DNA of 64,000 nucleotides from a candidate division KSB1 bacterium (GTDB lineage Bacteria; Zhuqueibacterota; Zhuqueibacteria; Residuimicrobiales; Krinioviventaceae), in the NCBI GenBank assembly GCA_034521575.1, contig JAXHMJ010000005.1:744001-808000 (forward strand), read 5' to 3'. Positions 19,020 through 29,421 of this stretch are shown one piece after another. The first letter of the stretch is position 1. Each line of letters opens with the position of its first letter. Under the pieces are notes generated by a model. It made no database searches, was not told the origin of the DNA, and saw only the letters and a list, made by a program, of their open reading frames with translations. The position numbers were made by a program, and so were the translations under genes.

Positions 19020-20520
19020 CTATTTTTTTCGTTGAATACGTCCTTTAACCTGTGAATTGATCTCAGGATGGTTTTTAATATGTTCGATAACCAGGTCAGA
19101 CATCAAATAAGGTGTCTGCTGCATATTCTTGAACGAGTATCCGCCGCGCTCGGTGAGCTGTCCGTACAAATAATCGACTGTGGCGCAGGTATAGGTTTTC
19201 TCCGGATCAATCGGCTCTCCCTCGATTGTCGCTTTTAATAATCTTCCTTCACCTTCCACAATACGATAAGAATACCGGATTCCCGAGACCTGAGATATAC
19301 CGTACTCGCGGGAAACAGCTGCCCGAATGTTTTCACGTATCAGGCTCAGCGCCTGTTCGCCGCTGCATTCAAATGTTATAACATAATTGGTAAAGGGCAG
19401 TATTTCCATAATATCCAGTTTAGTGACAGGACCCGCGGATAAATTTTTGCGTATACCGCCGCTGTTCAACAGGGCAAAATCCGCATCCGTATGCATCCTT
19501 ATGACATCACACAAGTAATTTCCGATATTGGATTCAGTTCTGCTGCTGCGTTCCCAGTCCGTTAAAAGAGTGCCAATCGTTTTATTGTATTCGGCATCAA
19601 TTTTTTTTCTAAAGGATTCCACTTTGGCTTGCAGTTCCTCATTCACTGTTTTAACGGAATCCACCCAGGTGGGGACCAGTTCATACGTGTAATCCGCTAC
19701 TTTATCATCTACAACATCTACCGTCAGCCGGCCCAGGTACCGGGTTTTGGATCCGGCCTGAAGCAGTAAAATATTATTGCGCACTACCGGTTGGGTCAAG
19801 CGCGTATGCGAATGCCCGCCGATGACCACATCCGCATTGCGCAGCGAATCGGCCAGACTCAAATCCGGCTCTACCCCCTGATGGGTCAGGACCACAATCA
19901 TATCGGTTTGCGCATCAATCTGATCAATAATGGTCTGAACCGACCGGGCCGGCGATCTCAGCTCCAGCCCCTCTAAATTTTTGATAGCAGCCACTCCGGC
20001 CAGATCCTTCAACAGGACACCAATCACCCCTACACGTACGCCGTTCATGCGATAAACGGCGTACGGCTTTGAAGCAAACAATTCGATCATTTTTATAGAG
20101 ATTGCAGGCGAGCACATCAAAATCCGCAAGTTCAATCAGATTCCCGAGATTTTCCTGTCCCTCATCAAATTCATGATTTCCGATGGTCAACGCATCATAT
20201 CCCATAAGATTCATCATGTGCACAAATGCGCCGTTTTTCGCGCCCTTGTATTCGATATTGGACAAGGGCGTGCCGGTGCAGATATCCCCGGCATCGAGGA
20301 GTAAAGAATTTGGATACAGGTTTTGCTGCCGGCGAATATGATAATCCAGCGCCACCAGTCCGCCGATCAGCGGCTTGGGTGATTTCTGGATCCAAACCGC
20401 CTGCATGGGCAGGTACTGTGCATGCATGTCATTGGTATGCAATAACGTGATGGTTTTTCCTGTTAAACTATTAGCAAACAATAACAAACTAAAAACGGTT
20501 AAAACTGTTTTTTTCGACAC
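19020..20520 (-). pseudogene. 5'-nucleotidase/UDP-sugar hydrolase family, split by a frameshift
   Basis: These secreted metallophosphoesterases remove phosphate from nucleotides. The N-terminal part has a signal peptide, TLLHTNDMHAQ (metal ligands Asp 31 and His 33), LLLDAGD and GNHEFDEG. The C-terminal part has VVLTHQG, GGHSHT, SNIGNYLCDVIR and LLNSGGIR, plus the substrate domain PFTNYVITFECSG. The frame breaks at about 20078 between NLYKNDRIV and FASKPYAVYRMNG. Joined, the product is about 499 residues, the usual size. It is followed 8 bases later by the M48 protease. Confidence 0.85.
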
Positions 20521-20663
20521 GGGTGAACTCCATTTACATATGATAATTTTAATTGTGTAACATAAATATAATAAATTTTATTTTGATTCTCGCAAAATAA
20601 TTGCAAAATTCAGATTATCCTGATTAATTTATATAGAATGGAGTATCATACAGAGGTAACAGC

Positions 20664-22802
20664 ATGGCCGGAAAAAACAAAACCAAAAACGGACCAACAC
20701 GCGTCAAAAAATTCAATACATTCGGAGGTGTATTTACTCCGGATGTGCTGACCATACTCGGCGTCATTATGTATTTGCGTCTGGGCTGGGTGGTCGGAAA
20801 CGCCGGATTTCTCGGTGCGGTTGCGATCATTGTGCTGGCAAAGTCGATCACCTTATGCACAGCGCTCTCCATGTCTTCCATGACCACCAACATCCGAATC
20901 GGAGCCGGCGGCGCTTTTTCCATTATCTCTCGATCTTTGGGCCTGGAAGCCGGCGCCAGTATCGGTATTCCGCTGTATATCGCTCAAACCTTGTCATCGG
21001 CGCTCTATATCATCGGATTTACCGAAGCCTGGAGAAGCATATTCCCATCACACCCCTATCTCTCTACCGCGATCATCGCCTGGGCCGGACTCATGCTCAT
21101 TTCCGCGTTCAGCGCGCATGTGGCAGTCAAGATTCAGTACATCATCATGACCCTGATCGGGCTTTCCCTGATCTCGTTTTTCGCCAGCCCGGCATCGCCG
21201 ACAGATGTCATGATGGTCGGAAAATTTCAGGATGCCGGGTTTTGGCAGGTATTTGCGATTTACTTCCCGGCGGTCACCGGAATTATGGCTGGCGCCAATA
21301 TGTCGGGTGACCTGAAAAACCCCAAAAAAGCCATTCCCCTGGGCACGCTATCGGCCATTGGCGTGACCATGGTGATTTACCTGGTCATTGCCTATGTGGC
21401 CACTCTTATCGCATCCAGCGCAGAACTGCGCAGTAATCAAATGATCATGGTTGACAAGGCGTTTTGGGGGCCGGCTGTTCTGGCCGGCATCATTGGCGCC
21501 ACCCTGTCATCAGCCCTGGGCAGCATGGTCGGCGCACCGCGGATTCTCCAGGCATTAGCCACCTATAAAACCGTACCCTTTCACAAGCTGTTTGCACGCA
21601 AGAGCAAACGCAACGAACCCTTGAATGCCTCTCTATTGTCCGGAACGATTATTTTAGCAGCTTTGCTGGTAGGAAGCCTGGACATACTGGCCGGTTTGAT
21701 TACCATGTTTTTTCTGATTACCTATGGAATGCTCAACTTTGTCGTATTTGCCCAGCAAAGCATGAAAATTATCAGTTTTCGTCCCACGTTTAAAATTCCC
21801 AGACTCGTGTCATTGATCGGAGGACTCGGCTGCGTATTCATCATGTTTTTAATCAATCCGGTGTTCAGCATAATCGCCATCATCATCATTCTGGCGCTTT
21901 ATGTATATTTGGAGCGTCTGGGATTAAAAGCGCACTGGGGCGATATCCGCAGCGGAATGTTTCTCACTCTTGCGGAACGCGCCTCACAAATCGCCAGGCG
22001 ATATCCGCGTCACCAGATTACCTGGAAACCCGATCTGCTGGTGCCCATTGATGATCCGGGTATCTGGGCCGGACCGCTGCTGTTTATCCGCAATATCACA
22101 TATCCGTCCGGCAGTTTGTTCGCATTTACGGTAAAGCAAAAAGACATCAAAGAAACTCAGGCCGAGCTCGAAAAACTTTTGGACCCGATCAAGCAGGAAA
22201 ACATCCTGGTCAACAGCACGGTCATTGATGATCAGGAATTTATTCACGGCGCCAAAGTGGTCATCCAGACCCTGCAGGCCAGTATGTTTAAACCCAACAC
22301 GCTGTTCCTGACCATGGGCGGTAATGAACGCAAGGACCAGACAATCCGGGAATTATTCCAGCACGCGCATCAATACGGTATGGGTGTGGTGATTCTGCTG
22401 CAGCACTCGCGCATGGCGTTTGGCATGCAGAAAGACATCAATTTATGGCTGCGCGACAAAAGTCCGAACTGGCATTTGGCATTACTGTTGACGCTGCATC
22501 TGCAAATCAACTGGAACGGCAACATCAACCTGGTTACGGTTTCGAAAAGCAAAGCCAATCATCAGACATTGTACCGTTTTCTGGAAAGACTGAGCGATGC
22601 CGCCCGTCTGCCGGGCATCACCAGGCTGCATGTTCTGCACGGTCCGTTCAAATCCACCCTGGAATCAGCCCCGCGCGCCGATATCAATATTTTTGGCCTG
22701 GGCGAGTCCCCGGATTTCACACGCATGCGGGAATTTGTTGAAGAAACAGAATCGAGCTGCCTGTTTGTGCAGGATTCCGGACACGAAAACGCGCTGGCCT
22801 GA
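20664..22802 (+). CDS. SLC12-type cation-chloride cotransporter-like permease
   Basis: The 712-residue membrane protein begins with FNTFGGVFTPDVLTILGVIMYLRLGWVVG, which is diagnostic for the Na-K-Cl/K-Cl cotransporter branch of the APC superfamily. About 12 membrane helices fill residues 30-420, including the NMSGDLKNPKKAIPLGT segment. A C-terminal cytoplasmic domain of about 270 residues follows, as in eukaryotic SLC12 proteins. Coupled ion uptake is likely but the ions cannot be read. GAGGTAACAGC precedes the ATG. Confidence 0.9.
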   Translation: MAGKNKTKNGPTRVKKFNTFGGVFTPDVLTILGVIMYLRLGWVVGNAGFLGAVAIIVLAKSITLCTALSMSSMTTNIRIGAGGAFSIISRSLGLEAGASIGIPLYIAQTLSSALYIIGFTEAWRSIFPSHPYLSTAIIAWAGLMLISAFSAHVAVKIQYIIMTLIGLSLISFFASPASPTDVMMVGKFQDAGFWQVFAIYFPAVTGIMAGANMSGDLKNPKKAIPLGTLSAIGVTMVIYLVIAYVATLIASSAELRSNQMIMVDKAFWGPAVLAGIIGATLSSALGSMVGAPRILQALATYKTVPFHKLFARKSKRNEPLNASLLSGTIILAALLVGSLDILAGLITMFFLITYGMLNFVVFAQQSMKIISFRPTFKIPRLVSLIGGLGCVFIMFLINPVFSIIAIIIILALYVYLERLGLKAHWGDIRSGMFLTLAERASQIARRYPRHQITWKPDLLVPIDDPGIWAGPLLFIRNITYPSGSLFAFTVKQKDIKETQAELEKLLDPIKQENILVNSTVIDDQEFIHGAKVVIQTLQASMFKPNTLFLTMGGNERKDQTIRELFQHAHQYGMGVVILLQHSRMAFGMQKDINLWLRDKSPNWHLALLLTLHLQINWNGNINLVTVSKSKANHQTLYRFLERLSDAARLPGITRLHVLHGPFKSTLESAPRADINIFGLGESPDFTRMREFVEETESSCLFVQDSGHENALA

Positions 22803-22808
22803 TAAAAA

Positions 22809-24358
22809 TCAGTCTTGCCGGTTTTGGGCAAGCGGGAAAAAGACAGCATGGTTCGGAGGTAAACGACGGCGGGGTGCGCTGGTATATGGACTTTATGACC
22901 GGGTCCTGCAGAAATTCATTCTGAACAAACCGGCGGACCTCACGGCGACCCCATCCGTGTGGATGCCGAAAATCCGCATACAAACTCAAATCTCCCGGAT
23001 AAAACAGATTTGTTTCATAATCATTGATTTCACTGCTGAGCAGGGGCAGATTGAATATTGACGGATTCATCCAATCGATCCTTTCTGACATCCTCTGAAT
23101 AAACTCGAATGTGTGACGCGCTGTTTCGGCGGTTTCATAAGGGGTCCCGAACAGCACATAAACATAAGCGGCAATGCCGCTCTGATGCAGGTTATCGAGG
23201 ATTCGCCGGACCGCGGACAACCGGGTTCCTTTGCGCATCTCATTTAGTACCTGTTGATCGCCGGATTCCAAACCCAGCTGCAGCATTCGGCATCCTGATT
23301 CATACAGAGCCTGACAATAGTCTTTTGATTCCAGCGCCGGCTCAAACCGCACATACCCGTACCACCACGCCTTTGGCGGATTGTCAATAATCCGGTTCAG
23401 ATGTTTCGGAGGAATGGCATTGTCGAGAAAATGAATGACTCCGGTCCGCTCCTTTTCCCGCAGGTTCTGCAGATCAGCCGTTAACTGTTCGCTTGACAGC
23501 GGTTGAAAAGATTTTTTCTCCGCAGCCTCGGGACAAAATCGGCATTTGTTCCAGTAACAGCCCAGTGATGTGCTGTAAGGAAAAAGTCGCGCAGGTGACA
23601 AATAAAGGTCTTTATTAAAATCCGAATAATCCGGCAATCCGCACGCAACAGTCTGTTTTACACCAAGATAATCAAGCAGGGCCTGATCACCGCGATGCGG
23701 CAGGCAGGCGTCCACCATATCCTGAAAAGGCGGCTGCCGATTTGAATCATTCATCCAGGAGGTGAGCAATCCGCCTCCCAGCAGAATTTTTGACGTTATA
23801 GTTCTGCGGCGCAGACAACCGATCAGTGAAAACGCAGACAGCGCCTGACTGAGGAACATCAGAGAAATACCGATAATCTCGGGTGAGGCCGCAGCGGCCC
23901 GGTCCGCCAGTTCTTCAAAATAAGCATAAAACGGGCTTTTTTCGGGATGCTCAAAAGCGTGACGCAGGTCTGTGGATTTGACCGGAGTCAAATCAGGATA
24001 AACCAGGTTTTTCAACCGCAAACGGCATCCACTCGACCGGCCGGCCATGGCTAAAAACCGGTCCAATTCTTTGACACTGCGTTTATAGCGGCTCAGGTTC
24101 TGATACGTCTCCCAGGACTTTAATGCATTCACATTAGCAGTCACATTGCAAAGCGCGGAACGTTCCCGGGAAGAGTCAGGTTGATATGAATGATTCAATA
24201 CAACATAAAGCGCCTCGATATTGGCGTCTATGAGTCCGCAGCTCGATATTGTGCTGCTGAAGCGCCTGTTTGATATAGGCAATCCCCGCAGGCGGTTCCG
24301 ACGGTTTGGATACCGGTGGAAAAATTAGAACGATTTGGTTATGAAACAGATCTGTCAT
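22809..24358 (-). pseudogene. B12-binding-type radical SAM protein, split by frameshifts
   Basis: The N-terminus (MTDLFHNQIVLIFPP, PPAGIAYIKQAL) has the look of a B12-binding domain. The radical SAM core carries the cluster motif CYWNKCRFC, then LQLGLESGDQQVLNEMRKG and VYVLFGTPYET. The frame breaks at about 24232; dropping one C joins NIELRT to IDANIEALY. Near 22832 a second single-base change would end the protein at a TGA at 22809. Otherwise the frame runs 86 bases antisense into the SLC12 gene. The substrate is unknown, and the enzyme class often does methylations or C-C chemistry. Confidence 0.75.
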
Positions 24359-24384
24359 TGGAATTTCAATTCAAAACATCCCCC

Positions 24385-24420
24385 GAAAAAAAGGCATGTG
24401 CAGGTTTTCCGCACATGCCT
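24385..24420 (-). terminator. Rho-independent terminator of the parvulin gene
   Basis: A perfect 10-bp stem (24392-24401 with 24411-24420) has a 9-base loop. On the minus strand a T run (24385-24391) follows. Confidence 0.9.
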
Positions 24421-24434
24421 GTATCTCTCATCAA

Positions 24435-25466
24435 TCAGGCATTCCAGCTGAAATGCTCTTTGTAATTATAATCTTCCTTGAGCTGATCGATGGCGCTTTC
24501 ACGTGCATCTTGAGACGACTGCTGTTCCATACGGGTTTTGATGCTGTCCTTTACTTGCTCAAACGGTTTTTCTTCCTGTTTGTGGCCCACAACTTTGATG
24601 ATGTGATAACCGAATCGGGTCTCGACCAGGTCGATCTCACCAACATCCATCGTAAAAGCAGCTTCTTCAAAGGGTTTTACCATTTGACCTTTGCCGAAAT
24701 CTTCATACAGACCGCCTTTTTCCTTGGATCCGGGATCTTCGGAATACTGCTGGGCCAATTCAGCAAAATCAGCTCCGCTCTTTGCTTCTTCCAGCACTTT
24801 ATTTGCTTTTTCTTCAATCTCGGCTTTTTCTTCCTCGGATTTTCCCTGGGTTGAGAACAGGATGTGGCGCACAGAGGCTGTCTTGGGTTTCTGATATTCC
24901 TCAAAGAGCTGCTCTTCTGTGATTTCCATACCCTGTGATACTACCTCATCCGTATATCTTTGCAAATACAGATTGGCTTTGATATCTTGTTTGACCAGGT
25001 CCAGGCTGATGTTGCGTTGTTCCAGGAACTGGAGAAACTGATCTTTGCCACCGCGCGCCTGGTAATAACTTTCCAACTGAGCCTGAACCGCGCTGTCGGA
25101 AACGGTAATACCCTCTTTCTTGGCATCCATAACAATTAATTTCTGCCGCGCTTTGTTTTCTGCGCTTTGTTCGATGAATTGATAGATCTGCTCGGGTGGG
25201 ATCTGATTGATCTGGTTCGCCATGCGGCTCAACGGCGCATACAACGAAGACAGGATATCGGATGTCCAGATCGTAAATTCGGATGTGGTGATAAGCACTT
25301 TGTTTTGATCCGGGTCCAGGACCTCGATGCCCATAGAATCCGACAGGGTTTCAAACAAAGCGTATTCTTCGGTGCCCGGTTCATACAGAGGACCGGGGTT
25401 CTTTTGTCCCCCGCAGGCCATGATTAGAACAACACTCAACACTACCAGCGAAAAAAAATATCGCAT
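24435..25466 (-). CDS. Parvulin-type peptidyl-prolyl isomerase lipoprotein (PrsA/SurA-like)
   Basis: The 343-residue protein has a lipoprotein signal with lipobox LIMAC (Cys 18), an N-terminal SurA-type chaperone region, and a parvulin domain. The domain runs from VRHILFST through GADFAELAQQYSEDPGSKEKGG to TRFGYHIIKV. Such proteins fold secreted or outer-membrane proteins. The ATG at 25466 has AAGGAG five bases upstream; the open frame to 25547 is not coding. The gene is monocistronic with a strong terminator. Confidence 0.92.
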   Translation of the reverse strand: MRYFFSLVVLSVVLIMACGGQKNPGPLYEPGTEEYALFETLSDSMGIEVLDPDQNKVLITTSEFTIWTSDILSSLYAPLSRMANQINQIPPEQIYQFIEQSAENKARQKLIVMDAKKEGITVSDSAVQAQLESYYQARGGKDQFLQFLEQRNISLDLVKQDIKANLYLQRYTDEVVSQGMEITEEQLFEEYQKPKTASVRHILFSTQGKSEEEKAEIEEKANKVLEEAKSGADFAELAQQYSEDPGSKEKGGLYEDFGKGQMVKPFEEAAFTMDVGEIDLVETRFGYHIIKVVGHKQEEKPFEQVKDSIKTRMEQQSSQDARESAIDQLKEDYNYKEHFSWNA

Positions 25467-25621
25467 AAAGTCTCCTTTTCTTAATAAGTTGTTTAAAGAT
25501 TTAGGAAAATAAAAAAAATAAATACCAAATGAAAATACTTTTTCCATTGAATTAAACCTTTTGGTTTTACTGTTACAACAATAAAACGTTCCTAAGAATT
25601 CAAAAGAGTACGAGGTGAATT

Positions 25622-25984
25622 ATGAATCCTTTTATCAACAGCACCTCTTTCGGCAGCATTACGATAGACGGCACGGAATACTCTCACGATGTCATTATCC
25701 ACCTGGACGGCAAAATCAGCAAACGCAAAAAAAAACTGTCCAAAAAAGAAACCGGGAGTTCACACCTGTTTTCTGAACAAGAAGCCAAACATATATATCA
25801 ATCAGGGACAGGTAAAATAATTTTAGGCACCGGTCAAAACGGTGTCCTTAAAGTATCGGATGAGGCCATGCAATATTTTGAAAAAAAACATTGCACACTG
25901 GAAATCTGTCCCACACCGCGTGCCATTGAATACTGGAATAAAGAGTCCGGACCGATTGTGGGGCTGTTCCATGTCACCTGTTGA
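25622..25984 (+). CDS. Mth938-like (DUF498) domain protein
   Basis: The 120-residue protein shows the family pattern FGSITIDGTEYSHDV at the start, IILGTGQNGVLKVSDEA in the middle and the terminal GLFHVTC. The domain is found in AAMDC and NDUFAF3-like proteins, and its bacterial role is not settled. CGAGGTG lies 5 bases before the ATG. The PEBP gene follows after 41 bases and is probably in the same unit. Confidence 0.85.
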   Translation: MNPFINSTSFGSITIDGTEYSHDVIIHLDGKISKRKKKLSKKETGSSHLFSEQEAKHIYQSGTGKIILGTGQNGVLKVSDEAMQYFEKKHCTLEICPTPRAIEYWNKESGPIVGLFHVTC

Positions 25985-26025
25985 AATCGGTAACTATTTT
26001 TCACAACACACACAAAGGAGTCAAT

Positions 26026-26496
26026 ATGTCATTACAACTCACATCATCGGCGTTTTCGCACAATAGCCCAATCCCGTCAAAATACACCTGCCAGGGTGAT
26101 GATATTTCTCCGGTGCTGTCCTGGTCCGGAGTTCCTGATCAGGCCAAAAGCCTGGCGCTCATCATGGATGATCCGGATGCCCCGGATCCCAAAGCGCCGA
26201 AAATGACGTTTGTGCACTGGGTGCTCTACAATCTGCCGGCCAGGAACAACGGCCTCCCGGAAGCAATCCCGGAGAATGAATTGCCGGAGGGAACCTTGCA
26301 GGGTGTTAATAACTGGGATCGAACCGGATACGGCGGTCCCTGTCCTCCTGTCGGTGAACACCGTTATTTTTTCAAACTCTTTGCACTGGATACAGAGTTG
26401 CCTGATCTGAATAAACCGACCTCTGCTGAATTGCAGGAGGCGATGCAGGGCCACATACTGGAGCAAACCGAGTTGATCGGTCTTTACGAAAAATAA
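26026..26496 (+). CDS. YbhB/YbcL family (PEBP) protein
   Basis: The 156-residue protein is a bacterial phosphatidylethanolamine-binding-protein-like fold. It has KYTCQGDDISPVLSW, the anion-site motif MDDPDAPDP, HWVLYNLP, and GYGGPCPPVGEHRYFFKL. The E. coli relatives bind small ligands and have no proven reaction. The ATG at 26026 has AAAGGAG five bases upstream and is preferred over the open frame from 25981. It is convergent with panD. Confidence 0.92.
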   Translation: MSLQLTSSAFSHNSPIPSKYTCQGDDISPVLSWSGVPDQAKSLALIMDDPDAPDPKAPKMTFVHWVLYNLPARNNGLPEAIPENELPEGTLQGVNNWDRTGYGGPCPPVGEHRYFFKLFALDTELPDLNKPTSAELQEAMQGHILEQTELIGLYEK

Positions 26497-26516
26497 ATCA
26501 GGATCAAGACAACACT

Positions 26517-26879
26517 CTATTCCTGAATTTCTTTCTTGATACGGTTCTTTTTCTCAAGAACAAGCACGCGGCTGATATAATCGCGTGCGGACTCTTTGTC
26601 CATCAGCGCATAGGAGATAATATGAACACGGTCCCCTTGCGCGCATTTCAACGCAGCAGGACCGTTCATACCAATCATTCCGCTGCCGCGCTCTCCGGAG
26701 ATCGTATAGGTCTCCAGACGTTCGCCGTTTTCAAGATTGACAATCTGTACCCGTTCACCGGGCAAGATATCCATACGATCCATAAAGTCCTGGTCTATGG
26801 TGATACTGCCCTCGTAGTACAGATCGGCCTGCGTCACGGTGGCATTGTGTATTTTCGATTTCATGATCGTGATCATCAT
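26517..26879 (-). CDS. panD: Aspartate 1-decarboxylase
   Basis: PanD makes beta-alanine from aspartate for pantothenate. The 120-residue proenzyme has the self-cleavage site Gly24-Ser25 in YYEGSITID, which yields the pyruvoyl cofactor, and the conserved NGPAAL loop. Its ATG overlaps the panB stop by four bases, so translation is likely coupled. It is the last gene of panC-panB-panD. Confidence 0.95.
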   Translation of the reverse strand: MMITIMKSKIHNATVTQADLYYEGSITIDQDFMDRMDILPGERVQIVNLENGERLETYTISGERGSGMIGMNGPAALKCAQGDRVHIISYALMDKESARDYISRVLVLEKKNRIKKEIQE

Positions 26880-27634
26880 TTAAAACTCTCCTCCTCGGAT
26901 GGAAAGCGTTGATTTTTCACATCAGCTGTATAGGATTGCACCGCTTCACGCACCAGGGACTGTAAATTTAGGTATTTGCGAACAAACTTTGCTTTAAAGT
27001 CGGGAAACAACCCAAGCAGATCGTATAAAACCAGAACCTGTCCGTCGCAGTCCGGTCCGGATCCAATGCCGATCGTCGGGATACGCAGGTCAGCGGTAAT
27101 CCGGCGCGCCAGCGCGGCAGGCACACACTCCAGAACCACCGAAAACGCTCCGGCGTGTTGAATATCCTGCGCTTGCTGGATCAGCAATTCAGCTTCATCC
27201 GCTGTACGGCCCACAACTTTAAAGGACTCGGCCGTTTGCGGAAGCAGACCCAGATGTGACATCACCGGAATATCCCGCTGCACCAGCTCGTGTACCAGTT
27301 GAGGATTGCCTTCGGGTTTAACCGCATCCGCGCCATTCTCCACAAGCTCACGCGCCCGAGTCAGGGCCTCGTTTGTATCTTGTGACACCGGGAACGGCAA
27401 ATCCGCCACAACAAACGTATTAGGCGCGCCTTTGCGCACAGCTGACAGATGCCGCAGCATATCCTGCATACTCACCTTTTTGGTCGATTCAGCGCCCAGA
27501 ATCACATGACCCAGAGAATCTCCCACTAAAATCATATCAACCAAGCCGTCCAGAATGCCGGCAAAACTGTAATCATAACAGGTCAGCATGCTCAGTTTTT
27601 CAACATTTTTTTTGGCCAGAATATCAGGTATCAC
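26876..27634 (-). CDS. panB: 3-methyl-2-oxobutanoate hydroxymethyltransferase
   Basis: PanB makes ketopantoate from ketoisovalerate and methylenetetrahydrofolate. The 252-residue protein has TCYDYSFA, the metal-binding VGDSLG, GADAVKPEG and GIGSGPDCDGQVLV. The start is taken as GTG at 27634, which leaves the usual short lead before TCYDYSFA and overlaps the panC stop by a few bases. A TTG at 27667 would overlap panC by 44 bases. It is transcribed from panC and ends in an overlap with panD. Confidence 0.92.
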   Translation of the reverse strand: MIPDILAKKNVEKLSMLTCYDYSFAGILDGLVDMILVGDSLGHVILGAESTKKVSMQDMLRHLSAVRKGAPNTFVVADLPFPVSQDTNEALTRARELVENGADAVKPEGNPQLVHELVQRDIPVMSHLGLLPQTAESFKVVGRTADEAELLIQQAQDIQHAGAFSVVLECVPAALARRITADLRIPTIGIGSGPDCDGQVLVLYDLLGLFPDFKAKFVRKYLNLQSLVREAVQSYTADVKNQRFPSEEESFK

Positions 27635-28481
27635 AGGAAAACTTTCTATGCATGATATGGTTATCAATTAAACGGGTCTCTCCCACAAACACCGCCAACG
27701 CCAGTATCGTGTCGTCCCGGACATATTCCACATCCTGCATCGATCCGTTTACAAATTGCACATAATCGATGACAGCATCGGGGGCGGTTTTGATCCTGTT
27801 CTCCGCCTCTTGAACCAAAACAGCAGCAGAGCGTTCACCGGATCGGTACAGCTGCACAACCTTGCCGATCGCCCGGCTCAGCACCAACGCCTGTTTGCGT
27901 TCATCCGGGGATAAATAGCGGTTGCGTGAACTTTTCGCCAGACCATCAGGTTCCCGGACCAGCGGGCAGGGCACGATACGTACGGGAAAATTCAAATCTT
28001 GAACCATACGCTGGATAATGATCAACTGCTGTATATCTTTTTCACCGAAATAGGCCTGATGCGGCTGAATGATATGGAACAATTTGCTCACGATGGTACA
28101 GACACCGCGAAAATGTCCCGGCCTCGAAGCGCCGCAGAGATTATCCTGCAGCTCATCAATGTCCACAAAGGCCAGCATTCGCTCGCCGAGTATTTCACGC
28201 GCGTTCGGATTGAACACAAGATCAACACTTAGGTCGTCTGCCATCTTTACATCCGCGTTCAAGGTTTTCGGATACTGATCCAGATCTTCATGCTCGCCAA
28301 ACTGCAGCGGATTGACGAAAATGGAAATTGCCGTATAATCATTGTCGGCAACAGACTGCCGAATCAGAGCCGCATGTCCTTCGTGCAGGGCTCCCATGGT
28401 CGGGACCAGTCCGATCTGTGTTTCGGGGGAAAGATTTTTTAAAATCCGGCGAGTATCTTGTATGTTGTGAGTGACGTCCAT
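27624..28481 (-). CDS. panC: Pantothenate synthetase
   Basis: PanC joins pantoate and beta-alanine using ATP. The 285-residue protein has VPTMGALHEGHAALI with the HxGH nucleotide motif, FVNPLQFG, YFGEKDIQQL, and KSSRNRYLSPDER in the KMSKS position. The ATG at 28481 gives the standard N-terminus; the open frame to 28544 is not conserved. It heads the panC-panB-panD unit, so all four-step pathway genes except panE/ilvC-type reductase are present here. Confidence 0.95.
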   Translation of the reverse strand: MDVTHNIQDTRRILKNLSPETQIGLVPTMGALHEGHAALIRQSVADNDYTAISIFVNPLQFGEHEDLDQYPKTLNADVKMADDLSVDLVFNPNAREILGERMLAFVDIDELQDNLCGASRPGHFRGVCTIVSKLFHIIQPHQAYFGEKDIQQLIIIQRMVQDLNFPVRIVPCPLVREPDGLAKSSRNRYLSPDERKQALVLSRAIGKVVQLYRSGERSAAVLVQEAENRIKTAPDAVIDYVQFVNGSMQDVEYVRDDTILALAVFVGETRLIDNHIMHRKFSCDT

Positions 28482-28694
28482 AATAGTTCTGTTTGACTCT
28501 TTTTTTTTCAAAAAGATAACAATCTCACAAGCTAAAACAAACAAGAAAATGGATTCAATCGATTGATTTTCTTGCGAAAATCAAGCTAAAGAAACCGCAA
28601 TGAATTGAATATCATCACGTAATCAATAGTTCAGGGTGCCGGAAAAGACGCTGTAAAAAGTGATGAATTCAGTTTATCTCCCCGGACAAACCAT

Positions 28695-28716
28695 CAGATG
28701 TATCCCATTACATCTG
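28695..28716 (-). terminator. Possible weak terminator after the thioredoxin gene
   Basis: A perfect 8-bp stem (28695-28702 with 28709-28716) lies 18 bases beyond the stop of the thioredoxin gene. The T run is missing, so the role is uncertain. Another 9-bp hairpin is at 28563-28584 in the panC upstream region. Confidence 0.3.
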
Positions 28717-28733
28717 CCCCCCTGAGCCAAGAT

Positions 28734-29120
28734 TTATGACACAATCTGCTTTAACTTTTCCGCAGGCTGGGGTCCGACCATAAATTCCCGGATCACACCC
28801 TGCTGCACCAGTACGGTGGACGGGGTACCCATAACTCCAAATTTCTGCGCGGTCGACATGTCCTTGCTGATGTCCACCGGCACCACATGTTTGTTGCGTT
28901 TGGACATATTCTGAACCACCGGGGTCATATCCCGGCAGGCCCGGCAGCCCGGACTGTAAAAGTAAATCAGTGCTTTCTGACCGCTGTTAATCAATTGACC
29001 CAGCTTTCCGGACAGACTCGGAGCCGGTTTGCCTTTTTTCATGCGCATCTTGAACACCATAAAAAACTGCATACCGAAAAACAGGCCGACTATCCCCAAA
29101 ATAACATATAAAATAATCAT
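28734..29120 (-). CDS. Membrane-anchored thioredoxin-like protein
   Basis: The 128-residue protein has one N-terminal membrane helix (about residues 2-22), a short basic linker and a thioredoxin fold. Its active site is CRAC in YFYSPGCRACRDMTP, with the cis-Pro in VMGTPSTVL. CRAC is not the standard CGPC, but redox activity is likely since both Cys are kept. The start at 29120 has GGAGG eight bases upstream; the ATG at 29135 contains that site and is less likely. Basic residues directly after the helix suggest that the domain faces the cytoplasm. Confidence 0.8.
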   Translation of the reverse strand: MIILYVILGIVGLFFGMQFFMVFKMRMKKGKPAPSLSGKLGQLINSGQKALIYFYSPGCRACRDMTPVVQNMSKRNKHVVPVDISKDMSTAQKFGVMGTPSTVLVQQGVIREFMVGPQPAEKLKQIVS

Positions 29121-29199
29121 AACATTTTCCTCCATTTTTACCTATTAGATGCAGCACAGGTAATTTGGATTCAGCCTTTTTGGAGTGAATTATCCATTG

Positions 29200-29385
29200 A
29201 TAGTTCACGGAATGCACTCAGCGCAGGAACCGCGCATACAGTACGGCTTTTAACGACAGCTCATCTCTCTCATTCCGCACCCTGCTCGGCAACATCGCGG
29301 ATGTTGCCGCCAAACTCTACTCGCGTCGTATTATTCTCCCATTGAACGACGAGTGGGAGTGGCACAAATATAAAACAGGCCAGAT
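29200..29385. repeat. Dispersed hairpin repeat, copy A (degenerate)
   Basis: The stretch shares ordered elements with four other intergenic regions: CAGCGCAGGAACCGCGCA, then CTGCTCGGCAACATCGCGG, then a GTCGT...ACGACGAGTG hairpin and GTGGCACAA. It is the only recognisable content between the thioredoxin gene and the coiled-coil gene. Confidence 0.5.
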
Positions 29386-29421
29386 ATCAACTCTGCCTAT
29401 TTTCTGCGACTTGTAACGGAA

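Noticed and set aside
22562-22849. Short minus-strand frame at the end of the SLC12 gene as a separate gene
   Set aside because: It is antisense to the cotransporter and can be explained by the frameshifted end of the radical SAM gene.
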